Of a stretch of 20,041 bases of DNA, positions 6,319 through 14,103 are shown in pieces. A model generated the notes under the pieces. It was not told the DNA's origin. It saw only the letters and a list, made by a program, of their open reading frames with translations, and made no database searches. The DNA comes from Deinococcus planocerae (GTDB taxonomy: Bacteria > Deinococcota > Deinococci > Deinococcales > Deinococcaceae), in NCBI RefSeq assembly GCF_002869765.1, contig NZ_PNOR01000051.1, positions 1 to 20,041 of the forward strand. The letters run 5' to 3'. Numbering within the stretch: the first letter of the stretch is position 1; every line of letters starts with the position of its first letter. Position numbers and translations under genes: made by a program.

Positions 6319-7553
6319 ACGGGATGCGTTTCCTGCTCGCCTGCCTAGCGCTGCTGCCCGCAGGGGCCCTCGCCTCGACCAACCCCTACCTGGGAAACAG
6401 CAGCACGCGGACGTACTACCTCGCCGAACTTGAGGACTGTCCGGGGAAGCTGGATATGCAACCCGGTGACCTGTGGACCCTCACCTTTCCCGACAAGCTG
6501 GCGGACGCTTTCGTGACCCGCAACGGCCTCGTCGAGCGTCGCTTGCAGGACAACCGGCTAATCATCGCCGTCGTGGGGCCCAGTGGCAGCACTCCGGCAC
6601 TGGTCCTGACCGAGGACGGCCGGGCCCCGCTCTTCAGCATCACCATCCAACCCGGCCCCGGGGGACGGAACAAAAGCGTCATCGTCAAGCCCGGTCTCCC
6701 GCCGGGCGGCTCCAGGTGCGGGGCCGCGGGCAGCGCGGCGCCACGCACGGCGGCGGTCAGGGCCACGACGCCCACCCGCGTGGTGAGGTCTGCCCCAGCC
6801 CCAAGCCGCCCGACCACCGCCACCGTTCGCCCGCCCGTCGCCACGCCGCCGCCAGCCGGGAGGGCCATCACCCCGTCCACCCGTCCGCCCGTCAGGGAAG
6901 CCGCCCGTGTGCCCGTGACCGCTGCGACTTCCACCCCGGCCAGGGCGGTTTCCGCCCCGGCTCCCGCGAGAACCACCGGGCGTGCGGTCACGCCACCGAC
7001 GCTGCCTGCCCCAGCCAGTCCCACGCGGGCGAGTTCCAGCCCGGCTCCTGCAGTAGCCACCACCCGTACGGTTGCGGCACCGCCGGTTTCCGCCCCCACC
7101 CCCTCCACCCGACTGACGGCCAACGCAGTCCCGGCCACACCCCTTTCCCGCGCAACCACGACACCACTGGCCTCTGCCCCGGCCAGACCTGTCCGGATGG
7201 CCCCCACTCCGGTCCTGCCCCCCTCCGCCAAGCGTCTTCCCGTGTCCGTTCGGACCCAGGGGCCTGGGGCACTGCGCGTCTGGGTGGTGACCGGGCAAAA
7301 GCAGCGGGGCGTCCTGACGTTCACGCTGAGCAACTCGCTGGACTCGGGCGTGGTCCTGAGGCGGGAAGACCTGCACGTGGCTCAGGCTTCGGGAAGTGGC
7401 AGCGGCGCGCTGGTCATCCCGGCCGGACAGACGCTGACCTTCGACGTCGCGCTGAAGGGTCCCCTGCCGCCCGTGCTCGGACACCTCACCTGGTCGGGAA
7501 GCGTTGTGGGAAGCAGGGAGGGCTTCGAGATCAGCGCCCTGCTCGCGCTGTGA
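6315..7553 (+). CDS. Secreted protein with possible VirB9-like N-terminus and Ala/Pro/Thr linker, 412 aa
   Basis: A signal peptide (MRFLLACLALLPAGALA, cut near residue 20) leads to a beta-rich domain, residues 30-128. It contains GDLWTLTFPDKLADAFV, LIIAVVGPSGSTPALVLTED and FSITIQPG. The order of strands, with an n-x-L-x-I step and a V-x-T-x-D/G step, recalls the N-terminal domain of VirB9/TrbG. A low-complexity Ala/Pro/Thr/Arg linker of about 170 residues follows. The last 100 residues form a second beta domain (TFTLSNSLDSGVVLRREDL, then IPAGQTLTFDVAL). GTG 6315 is chosen because GGAGG (6301-6305) is 9 nt upstream; ATG 6324 is an alternative. Its likely role is a periplasmic or outer-membrane part of the secretion core with the upstream lipoprotein. 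The VirB9 call is tentative. Confidence 0.6.
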   Translation: MNGMRFLLACLALLPAGALASTNPYLGNSSTRTYYLAELEDCPGKLDMQPGDLWTLTFPDKLADAFVTRNGLVERRLQDNRLIIAVVGPSGSTPALVLTEDGRAPLFSITIQPGPGGRNKSVIVKPGLPPGGSRCGAAGSAAPRTAAVRATTPTRVVRSAPAPSRPTTATVRPPVATPPPAGRAITPSTRPPVREAARVPVTAATSTPARAVSAPAPARTTGRAVTPPTLPAPASPTRASSSPAPAVATTRTVAAPPVSAPTPSTRLTANAVPATPLSRATTTPLASAPARPVRMAPTPVLPPSAKRLPVSVRTQGPGALRVWVVTGQKQRGVLTFTLSNSLDSGVVLRREDLHVAQASGSGSGALVIPAGQTLTFDVALKGPLPPVLGHLTWSGSVVGSREGFEISALLAL

Positions 7554-8071
7554 ACCAGGGCTCTCTTCGGGCCGCACTGCAACGCCTCCTCGTGTGGCGA
7601 GCCGTGCGGCCCGGTTCCGCGCTGTTGCCCGTCCTGACAGACACGTTGGAACAAGCGGGGCTCGCCATGCGGGTTCCCACGGCCATCGGTCCGGGCCTCA
7701 CGTTGTCCCGGCAGGCGCGGCAGTGGTTGGAGGTTTCCCCCGCTGTCACGAGTGAGACGGTGGTCGCCAACACCCTGTACCTGCAAGACGCCGTGCTGGC
7801 CCTCACCGCGGCGGGCTACCGTGACCTGCGGCCCGGCCGGGGCATCTTCCTGGTGACGACCGGGCCGGGCGGCGCGCCCTGTCCGGTCCTCGGGCGCTTC
7901 ACCAGCGGGGGGTACAGCGGCAGGCGTGTGCGCGAGCACGTCGAGCGGCTGGAGCCGGACCTGCTGAGCGGACGTGCCCGGCTGGTCGTCGTCCACCCGG
8001 ACCCTACCCGGTTTTCCTACCGCCACCCGCGGTTGCAGTTGCTGCACGTCCCGCCGAGGTGGTCGTCGTGA
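7550..8071 (+). CDS. Hypothetical protein, 173 aa, possible replication-relaxation relative
   Basis: The GTG start at 7550 overlaps the previous TGA (GTGA), so translation is probably coupled. The protein is helical at first (residues 5-20, 27-40), with a helix ALTAAGYRDLRPG typical of winged-helix ends near 80-96. A strand-rich C-terminal half follows: GIFLVTTG, then CPVLGRFTSGGYSGRRVREH, then ARLVVVHPDPTR. The GGY-helix-strand order resembles the C-terminal half of the convergent gene on the other strand (EYDGGYPPAITREK, then GLVWGTPSRAR), but the acidic residue and lysine of that nuclease-like core are absent. It could be an inactive relative; this is weak inference. Its 3' end overlaps the convergent gene by 68 bp. 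Confidence 0.6.
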   Translation: MNQGSLRAALQRLLVWRAVRPGSALLPVLTDTLEQAGLAMRVPTAIGPGLTLSRQARQWLEVSPAVTSETVVANTLYLQDAVLALTAAGYRDLRPGRGIFLVTTGPGGAPCPVLGRFTSGGYSGRRVREHVERLEPDLLSGRARLVVVHPDPTRFSYRHPRLQLLHVPPRWSS

Positions 8072-8627
8072 TGTCCACCACCAGAAAGCTCCGCCCGGCA
8101 CCGCCGTGACGCTCGGCGAGGTGTGCGGTGCGGGCACGGGAAGGCGTGCCCCAGACCAGGCCCTGGAAGGTCCGCCGGTCGCTGAAGGCCTGGAACTTCT
8201 CACGGGTGATCGCCGGAGGGTACCCGCCGTCGTACTCCACCGCGACGACCTGACCGCCCGGTCTGCGCCACAGGGCGTCCGGGCGGGAAGTGCCGTGGCC
8301 CTGCGCCCGGTTCCACTCCTGCCGGGGTGCCCCGAGCAGGTACCTGAGTTCCGCCGTGCTGGCATCGTGTGCCAAGCTCCAGGCGGGCTCCCAGAGCAGC
8401 CGCTCGGGCTCGCGGGTGATGAAGGTGGTTCTCTTGACCGGAGAACTGTTCGACAGCGGCTTGAACTGCACCTCGCGATGCGGAAAGTGCGAGAGGACGG
8501 TCTCCTCCCGCACCTCGTAATGCCGGACTACCTGCGCGAGGGTCAGGACCCGGTCCACCTCCAGGGCCAGCGCCACCTGCCTCAGGCGGATAGGGGCAGG
8601 GGTGAACTTACTGCCCATTCCCCTCAC
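8004..8627 (-). CDS. Replication-relaxation-like protein, 207 aa
   Basis: The N-terminal 50 residues look like a winged-helix DNA-binding domain (RLRQVALALEVDRVLTLAQV, then VRHYEVREETVLSHF). Residues 115-185 carry RPDALWRRPGGQVVAVEYDG, then PPAITREKFQAF and GLVWGTPSRAR. This is the P-D...E-x-D...K pattern (P116-D117, E131, K144) of replication-relaxation family proteins, which combine a winged helix with a restriction-endonuclease-like fold and often neighbour plasmid transfer genes. The start is GTG 8627 or ATG 8618. The gene begins inside the last codons of the VirB10-like gene, overlapping by about 20 bp, so the two are translated from one message. A role in plasmid DNA processing or transfer is inferred; catalytic activity is not shown. 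Confidence 0.65.
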   Translation of the reverse strand: MRGMGSKFTPAPIRLRQVALALEVDRVLTLAQVVRHYEVREETVLSHFPHREVQFKPLSNSSPVKRTTFITREPERLLWEPAWSLAHDASTAELRYLLGAPRQEWNRAQGHGTSRPDALWRRPGGQVVAVEYDGGYPPAITREKFQAFSDRRTFQGLVWGTPSRARTAHLAERHGGAGRSFLVVDITTTTSAGRAATATAGGGRKTG

Positions 8628-10500
8628 TGTTCCGGCGCACCACGATTTGCAGCGTCGTTCCCTTCGGCAATTCAGCGACGTTCACCAGAGAAGCCTTGCC
8701 TTCGGGAAGTTGCAGCGATCCCAGCGCGCCAGCGCCCGTGAGCATCCAGAAGTTGGGCGTGTTGGCGGCGCTGGAGGTCACCACGCTGCCTGTCCCGCCG
8801 ACCCCGGTCTGGACCGTGACGTTCCGTTGGTTCACCATCGCGTCCACGAAGGCTTTCGCGCCACCGAAAAAGCCCGACATCAGGGACGACACGAGGTTCG
8901 GGGCTGTGGGTTTGACCTGCGTTCGCACTCCTGGCAAGCCGTCGGGGCCGTAGGCGTCCGCCACCAGGGGGTACTCGCGGTTCCCCTGCAACACGGTGTC
9001 GAAGGTCATCTGAATCCGGCCCTGAGTGTCGAGTTGAGGCGTTCCGCGCCAGGTCGCCCCGTCCTCGGTCTCCGCGTAGACCGGCAGGCCAGTGGCCATC
9101 CCCTGAACGGCCAAGGCCCCCACCAACAGCTTGGCGGCCAGCGGCCGTCCCACCAGGTAAGGCGCAGGAGCTTCCGCTGGTGGGGTCGTTGCCGCACTTT
9201 CGGCGGCACCCTGGAGCGCCGCGTCACCCGTCCCGGTCATGCCACTGAGACTGTAGGAGGAGGCCGTGCTGGTGCCTGCTCCCGAGGATGTGGTGGCCTC
9301 GGACGTTGAACTCCCCTGCATGGAGAGCAGCCCCAACACCTGGGTACTGTTCTCTGCCATCGGGGGACGCTGGTCGCTCTGTTCCTGCGCGCCGGACGCC
9401 GTGGATCCGGGCGCACCTCTTCCCTGGGCAGCGGCCAGGCTGACCAGCCCGGGAGGAGTAGGGTCCGCTGCTGCCGTGCTGCTCAGCCTGTAGCGGGCGG
9501 AACTTGAAGAGTTGCCGGACTCCGAAGTCGCGGTTGCCGCACCGGCGTTCGCCGAACTCAGCCCGTAGCGGCGCGATGCCTCGCCGGACGTACCCTGGAC
9601 GGCGCTGCTGCTCAGCGCCCACGGACGCGCCTCGCCGCCGGTGGTCCCACTTCCCGATGTGTCCCGCGAACCGCTGAGCGCCGGAGGAGCCTGCACCGCC
9701 TGGTCCTTCGGCGTGCGGGCCTGGAGCGGCGTCCTCTGGGGAGAGGTATGACGAATGACGATCGGTGCGCTCAGATGCGGTACGGGCGCGACCGGAGAAG
9801 ACGGCAGCGTCGTGGGCCCGACCGGCATAGGCGGGCCCACGACGGTCGGTACGGTCCCCTCCTCTACCGGCGTGAGGTTCACTGCGGGGGCACTGGGACC
9901 CGCTGATGAGGCGTCCTCCACGCCCAACCCTGTCGGGTCTACCCGTGCGTCCACGGGGGGTGCGTCGGGGCTCGGTTGGATGGGGGTGGTGGGCACCGTG
10001 TCCTCTGGGGCAGGCACCGCGTCGCTCTGGACACGCGGCGTGGTCTGCGGCGAGGCCACGGCTCCCTCGTTCGCCGGCACCACCGGGGGCTGCTCGGCCA
10101 CCCGGCTGGCGCTGACCTCGTCTCCGGAAGGGACCAGGACATAGAACGCCACAGCCGCAACTGCTCCCGCTCCGAGCAGCAAGTTCCGCACCAGGGCCGT
10201 GTTGGGCGCCTCGTCACCATTGACCGTCTTCTTCTGGAAGGGGGCCTTGAGCCAGCCGAGCACTCCCGTACGTGCGGTGGCGCGTGTGGCCTGGCGCTCG
10301 ACCAGCTCGCTGCTCAGCAGCTCGTCCGGGTCGTATCTCAACCCCGAGAAGTCCTGCGCCAGGCCCGGGTCCTTGAGGTTGAGCTCACGCACCAGCGATC
10401 CCCACTCCTCCGAATCGGGAGGTGGCAGGTGCTCCACGTCCACACCGTGGTTCACAAGCTTGGGCCGCAACGCTTCCAGCCGTTCCTGATCGATCTGCAT
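8608..10500 (-). CDS. VirB10/TrbI-like type IV secretion scaffold protein, 630 aa
   Basis: The protein has a cytoplasmic N-terminus (1-104), one membrane helix (105-124, RNLLLGAGAVAAVAFYVLVP), a long Pro/Ser/Thr/Ala-rich periplasmic linker (about 130-465) and a C-terminal domain (470-630). The last contains LVGRPLAAKLLVGALAVQG, TQGRIQMTFDTVLQG and PDGLPGVRTQVKP. These match the R-I-x-I-x-F and D-G-x-x-G-x-R steps of VirB10/TrbI, and a late LPKGTTLQIVV strand follows. VirB10 proteins span the envelope and relay energy from the ATPases to the outer-membrane channel. The linker repeats a Trp/Tyr-x-L-S-S motif. ATG 10500 is chosen because GAGGTGA lies upstream; a longer open frame to 10602 runs through the inverted repeat and lacks a ribosome site. 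It is transcribed away from the VirB2-VirD4 operon. Confidence 0.8.
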   Translation of the reverse strand: MQIDQERLEALRPKLVNHGVDVEHLPPPDSEEWGSLVRELNLKDPGLAQDFSGLRYDPDELLSSELVERQATRATARTGVLGWLKAPFQKKTVNGDEAPNTALVRNLLLGAGAVAAVAFYVLVPSGDEVSASRVAEQPPVVPANEGAVASPQTTPRVQSDAVPAPEDTVPTTPIQPSPDAPPVDARVDPTGLGVEDASSAGPSAPAVNLTPVEEGTVPTVVGPPMPVGPTTLPSSPVAPVPHLSAPIVIRHTSPQRTPLQARTPKDQAVQAPPALSGSRDTSGSGTTGGEARPWALSSSAVQGTSGEASRRYGLSSANAGAATATSESGNSSSSARYRLSSTAAADPTPPGLVSLAAAQGRGAPGSTASGAQEQSDQRPPMAENSTQVLGLLSMQGSSTSEATTSSGAGTSTASSYSLSGMTGTGDAALQGAAESAATTPPAEAPAPYLVGRPLAAKLLVGALAVQGMATGLPVYAETEDGATWRGTPQLDTQGRIQMTFDTVLQGNREYPLVADAYGPDGLPGVRTQVKPTAPNLVSSLMSGFFGGAKAFVDAMVNQRNVTVQTGVGGTGSVVTSSAANTPNFWMLTGAGALGSLQLPEGKASLVNVAELPKGTTLQIVVRRNSEGNGQ

Positions 10501-10516
10501 GGCCGCATCTTCACCT

Positions 10517-10575
10517 CGGCTCAGGTTGGACGCCTGGGCGCAGGGCGCCTCGGCGGCCCCTTCCAACCTGAGCCG
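10517..10575. promoter_or_regulatory. 14-bp perfect inverted repeat between divergent transfer genes
   Basis: CGGCTCAGGTTGGA (10517-10530) and its exact complement TCCAACCTGAGCCG (10562-10575) flank a 31-bp GC-rich spacer. The site lies in the 131-bp gap between the VirB10-like start (10500, minus) and the pilin start (10632, plus). It could be a two-half operator controlling both directions, or a hairpin in the VirB10-like mRNA leader beside its ribosome site. I see no convincing -35/-10 pair in the gap. Confidence 0.6.
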
Positions 10576-10631
10576 CACCCACCATGTGCCGCAGGAGGTC
10601 AACCGTGGGCTTCCGAGGAAAAGGAGTGGAT

Positions 10632-10976
10632 ATGAAGACTGCCCTGCACGCCATTCGCCCGTACATCCCGGGCCTCCGGGATCTCCTCTTCAGCCTGGGG
10701 CTGTTGTTGGTGTTCTTCTTGTTCAATCAGGTGGCCGCACAGACCATCGATGGCGCTCTTGGCACGAATGTCACCAGCAAGGGCTGCAACTTCGTGAAGA
10801 GCGTCGAGACCAGCATCGCTTTGAAGGTTTTCTGTGGGGGCGTCGTGCTTTGGGGCATCATCAAGTTCATTCCCACGCGCAAGGACGGTGTTGGTCAGAT
10901 GCTGGCCGGAGTCATTGGCTTTTTGGTCGTGAGTAAGTTCACGAGCTTTATGAGCACCTTCGGCATGAACTGCTGA
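10632..10976 (+). CDS. VirB2/TrbC-like pilin precursor, 114 aa
   Basis: The start ATG 10632 follows AAGGAG (10621-10626) by 5 nt; a longer frame to 10584 has no ribosome site. Residues 1-36 form a long signal sequence ending FFLFNQVAA, with a probable cut before Gln-Thr. The mature part of about 78 residues has two hydrophobic helices (VFCGGVVLWGIIKFIP and LAGVIGFLVVSKFTSF) joined by a short basic loop, PTRKDGVGQ. That is the layout of VirB2-type pilins. Two cysteines (CNF and the final Asn-Cys) may form a disulfide. In the family, subunits are extracted from the inner membrane and polymerise into the transfer pilus. It is the first gene of the secretion operon, ahead of VirB3 and VirB4 as in many systems, and is followed by a partial terminator. 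Confidence 0.8.
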   Translation: MKTALHAIRPYIPGLRDLLFSLGLLLVFFLFNQVAAQTIDGALGTNVTSKGCNFVKSVETSIALKVFCGGVVLWGIIKFIPTRKDGVGQMLAGVIGFLVVSKFTSFMSTFGMNC

Positions 10977-10996
10977 TCAGGGCTACTTCCCCACCT

Positions 10997-11029
10997 GGCC
11001 TCTCGCTTCAGCAGCCGGGGGCCTTTTTT
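10997..11029 (+). terminator. Intrinsic terminator or attenuator after the pilin gene
   Basis: GGCCTC (10997-11002) pairs with GGGGCC (11018-11023), with one G-U pair, and six U residues follow (11024-11029). The stem is short with a long loop, so read-through is expected. This would make more pilin message than message for the rest of the operon. Confidence 0.6.
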
Positions 11030-11044
11030 CTCAGGAGACCTCCC

Positions 11045-11437
11045 GTGAACAACTGGCCGCAACTCGACGACCTGCAGTTCGAACGGTTGGGCATGAGCCG
11101 CAACGCCCTGTTTCTGACGGTGTTCGTGGCCTTTGTCCTCTACCAGGTCGTGGACCATTTCAGCAAGCCGTACCTCCAGGGCGCCGCAGGCGTCGTCCAG
11201 CTCGCGCCGCTGTTGGGCACCGCCCTTTTCTGGTGGTTCGTGCTGATCCCGAGGGTTCGCCGATGGAGCGAGACGCTCCCCCGAGGCTACTTCCAGGGCT
11301 TGAGCGACTACTACCTCTTCAATCCACAGAACCTGGAAATCACCAATGACCCCATACCCCTGCCGCTGTATGTCAAGGCCCGGCGCAAGCCCCGGCGCGC
11401 CTTGCGGAGCATCGTCCAACCTGGGCCGCGCCCATGA
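11045..11437 (+). CDS. VirB3-like inner-membrane protein, 130 aa
   Basis: The start is GTG 11045, with AGGAG (11033-11037) 7 nt upstream. A short cytoplasmic head is followed by two membrane helices (about 20-37, NALFLTVFVAFVLYQVV, and 54-71, APLLGTALFWWFVLIPRV). A cytoplasmic tail includes RWSETLPRGYFQ. Size and topology match VirB3/TraL-type proteins, small partners of VirB4 that anchor the ATPase at the membrane. It sits between the pilin and VirB4 genes, the conserved position. Its stop overlaps the VirB4 start (ATGA), suggesting coupled translation. Sequence conservation alone is weak; the call rests on topology and order. Confidence 0.75.
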   Translation: MNNWPQLDDLQFERLGMSRNALFLTVFVAFVLYQVVDHFSKPYLQGAAGVVQLAPLLGTALFWWFVLIPRVRRWSETLPRGYFQGLSDYYLFNPQNLEITNDPIPLPLYVKARRKPRRALRSIVQPGPRP

Positions 11438-14103
11438 TGCCCGCCATGCTGTCCAAAGTTCTGACTCATTTCCTGAAAAGGCCCTCCCCGGAGGCGCCTG
11501 TCCAGAAGCCCGCCCCGGTGTCGTCCGCGAAGGTCAGGAAGCCTGCACGGGTTGCGCGGCCGGTCTCCGGCAAGAGCCTGATCGAGCAGTTGCCCTGGGC
11601 CGAGCCCGACGACGGTGCCGTGTTCCTGCGCGGGGGCGAGCGGCTGTGGTTCGGGTTCGAGATCCAGCCGGCGACCGCCGCGCAGGTGGACTTTACCCGC
11701 GCGCAGGCCCTGTCCGAGGGCATCCGCGTGATGCTCAACCAGGCGATCTCGATGGGCGAGGGCGGGCGCCTGGTCGTCGAGCGCGTGCCCGCTCCCGAGG
11801 CCTTTGTGGAGTACTTCCTCCAGGGGCAGCGGGCCACCACGCCCGACCCTCTGCTCCACCGGATCATGGAGGCCGAGCACGAGGACCTGCGGGGTGCCCG
11901 GCTGCGCGGGGAGATCACCGTCACCCGGTTCTTCCTGACCTTTTACGTCAACGTGCCGAAGCGTCCCAAGGACGTGCCACCCACCGAGGCCGAGTACCGC
12001 GCACAGATGGCCCTGGTTCGCCGGAAGCGCACCAACCTCCTGCACCGGCTGGAGGGGCTGGGCCTGAACCCCACGGTGATGAGCAACCGCGAGATCAAGT
12101 GGCTGATCTGGAGGTACCTCAACGGGAACCTGGCCGCTGCCCATCCGCCGGCCTTCACCTCCCAACTGGACTTCCGTGACTTCGACCCGGACGACCTGAA
12201 AAAGGACCGCTCGGCCGCCACCCTGACCACCCGCTACCAGGTGGCGGAGACCGAGATCGGCACCGATCACCCCGGGTACCTCACGATGGGTGACCGCCTG
12301 GTCGGTGCCATCAGCATCGGCAAAGGTGGTAGCGGGACCGGAGTGCACATCATCGACAACTTGCTGGAAGCGCTGCAAAACAAGCACTTCTACGTGATGG
12401 TGGATTTCGAGCACCTCCAGCAGGGGACCGAGAAGGCCAGGCTCGACACCGCCGTGGAGGAACTCGAGGGCATGGTCGACAGCCCGGTTATGCGGGCCGG
12501 GGAGGGGACCAGCGCGAAGGCGCGCAAGGCGCGTGAGGCCATCCACGAGGCGGAGTACCGGGGAAAGCATTTCTGGCGCCTGGGCTTCACGACGGTGCTG
12601 TATGCCCGCACGCGCGAGGAGCTCACGGAGATGCTGGAAAAGACCCGCAGCGAGTACTCGCTGATGCAGGGGGCGCACGCGATCATCAGCAATGAGCAGT
12701 TGCGGCGGACCTTTTTCGACGTGATGCCCTTCTCGCGGCAACTCACCATCCACCGCGTCAAGGGGCACTGTTCCAACGTCGCCGACGCCTTTCCTAAAAT
12801 CAGCCCCTGGATGGGGACCCTGGACCCCATGATTCCCCTGCGCAACCGCCACGGGGGGCTGACCGGACTGAACCCGAAAAAGGGCGGGACGAACTTCGGG
12901 ATGATGGTGATCGGCCAGTCCGGCGGCGGCAAGAGCGTGTGGAACATGAACCTGCTGCTGAGCATGGTGCCCTCGGGCGTGCGGGCGTTCATCCTCGACC
13001 CCAAGCACGACTATGAGGAGACCACCTGGTCGTTGCGCGGGCAGGTGATTTCCATCAGCGCGACGGCCCGACTCCCCGACGGGCGTCCGGTGAGGATCAA
13101 CATCTTCGACCCTACCCCCGGCGAGGACCAGCCCGGCCCGGAGAAGACCGCCTTCATCATCGCGGTGTTCCGCACCCTGGACCTGGTCCCGGACCGCATG
13201 CATCAGGCGGTGTTGGAAGCCGCCCTACAGCAGTTCTTCCTGCTCAAGTCACGTCGGGTTCCGGATCCGGAGAAGGTCGGCGCATACCGCGAGGTGTACA
13301 TGGGCGGCCGGCTGCGCGACTTCGTGCAGGTGTTGAGCACCCTCAGCCGCATCGGCTCCGAGGGCATTCACGACAAGCCGCACTTCCTCCAGATTCGCGA
13401 CAGTCTCACCGCGTTGTTCCAGTCCTACCTCGCGGGACAGGGCGGCGTCCTGGGCGAGTTTCTGGACGGCTGGACCACCGTGGAAGTCGACGCTCCGTGC
13501 GTGACCTTCGACGTGTACAGCATGTACAACGACCCCACCCTCCGGGCGCTGGGCATCCTGCTCATCGGCGAGTTCATGTTCCAGCAGGCGGCCCGCACCG
13601 CTGGGACGAAGATCGGCATCTTCGAGGAGTTGGGCGTGCTGGCCCACATCCCTGAACTGGAGCAGCTCGTGAACCGCTGGTTCAAGACCGGCCGCAGCCT
13701 GGGCATGATTCCGGTGGGCACCTCGCAGGACGTGAAGGACTTCGAGAAATTGGGTGGCCTGATCAACAACAGCGCCTGGGTGGTGATGAGCGCCCTGGGC
13801 GCGGGCGAGATCGCGGGGCTCCAGGAAGTCATGCACTTGTCCGACAAGGTCGCCGAACTCGCGGCCTCCTTGACGTTGCGGCCCGGCGTGATGGGCGAGT
13901 ACCTCGTGCTGCAAAAGGTTGCCGACAACGTGCATGTCGGGGACGTGGTGCAGCTCTGGATGAGCCCGGAAAAGCTCTGGACGGTGACCACCCAGGATGA
14001 GGAGAAGACCAGGCGGCAGACGTACACGCAACGGCTCGGCGGCCGCACCGAGGCCATCTTGCAACTCGCCGCAGAAGTCCGGACCAGGAGGAAAGTCGCA
14101 TGA
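11434..14103 (+). CDS. VirB4-family type IV secretion ATPase, 889 aa
   Basis: This is a large cytoplasmic ATPase that powers pilus assembly and transfer. The N-terminal half (about 1-440) is the VirB4 middle/N-terminal domain (CagE/TrbE-like). The C-terminal half is the RecA-like motor. Walker A is GQSGGGKS at residues 494-501, and VRAFILDPKHDYEETTW follows as in the family. The Walker B region reads KIGIFEELGVL (726-736), with Glu where the family usually has Asp before the catalytic Glu. Downstream come RWFKTGRSLGMIPVGTSQD, with the expected arginine and glutamine motifs. Length is near the family norm of 800-900. The start overlaps the VirB3 stop by ATGA. It ends with overlap into the next gene. 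Confidence 0.9.
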   Translation: MMPAMLSKVLTHFLKRPSPEAPVQKPAPVSSAKVRKPARVARPVSGKSLIEQLPWAEPDDGAVFLRGGERLWFGFEIQPATAAQVDFTRAQALSEGIRVMLNQAISMGEGGRLVVERVPAPEAFVEYFLQGQRATTPDPLLHRIMEAEHEDLRGARLRGEITVTRFFLTFYVNVPKRPKDVPPTEAEYRAQMALVRRKRTNLLHRLEGLGLNPTVMSNREIKWLIWRYLNGNLAAAHPPAFTSQLDFRDFDPDDLKKDRSAATLTTRYQVAETEIGTDHPGYLTMGDRLVGAISIGKGGSGTGVHIIDNLLEALQNKHFYVMVDFEHLQQGTEKARLDTAVEELEGMVDSPVMRAGEGTSAKARKAREAIHEAEYRGKHFWRLGFTTVLYARTREELTEMLEKTRSEYSLMQGAHAIISNEQLRRTFFDVMPFSRQLTIHRVKGHCSNVADAFPKISPWMGTLDPMIPLRNRHGGLTGLNPKKGGTNFGMMVIGQSGGGKSVWNMNLLLSMVPSGVRAFILDPKHDYEETTWSLRGQVISISATARLPDGRPVRINIFDPTPGEDQPGPEKTAFIIAVFRTLDLVPDRMHQAVLEAALQQFFLLKSRRVPDPEKVGAYREVYMGGRLRDFVQVLSTLSRIGSEGIHDKPHFLQIRDSLTALFQSYLAGQGGVLGEFLDGWTTVEVDAPCVTFDVYSMYNDPTLRALGILLIGEFMFQQAARTAGTKIGIFEELGVLAHIPELEQLVNRWFKTGRSLGMIPVGTSQDVKDFEKLGGLINNSAWVVMSALGAGEIAGLQEVMHLSDKVAELAASLTLRPGVMGEYLVLQKVADNVHVGDVVQLWMSPEKLWTVTTQDEEKTRRQTYTQRLGGRTEAILQLAAEVRTRRKVA

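Noticed and set aside
6473..7549. Long upstream extension of the 173-aa protein frame
   Set aside because: The extension overlaps the secreted VirB9-like gene in another frame and is His/Gln/Arg/Pro-rich noise. The GTG at 7550 overlapping the stop is the sensible start.
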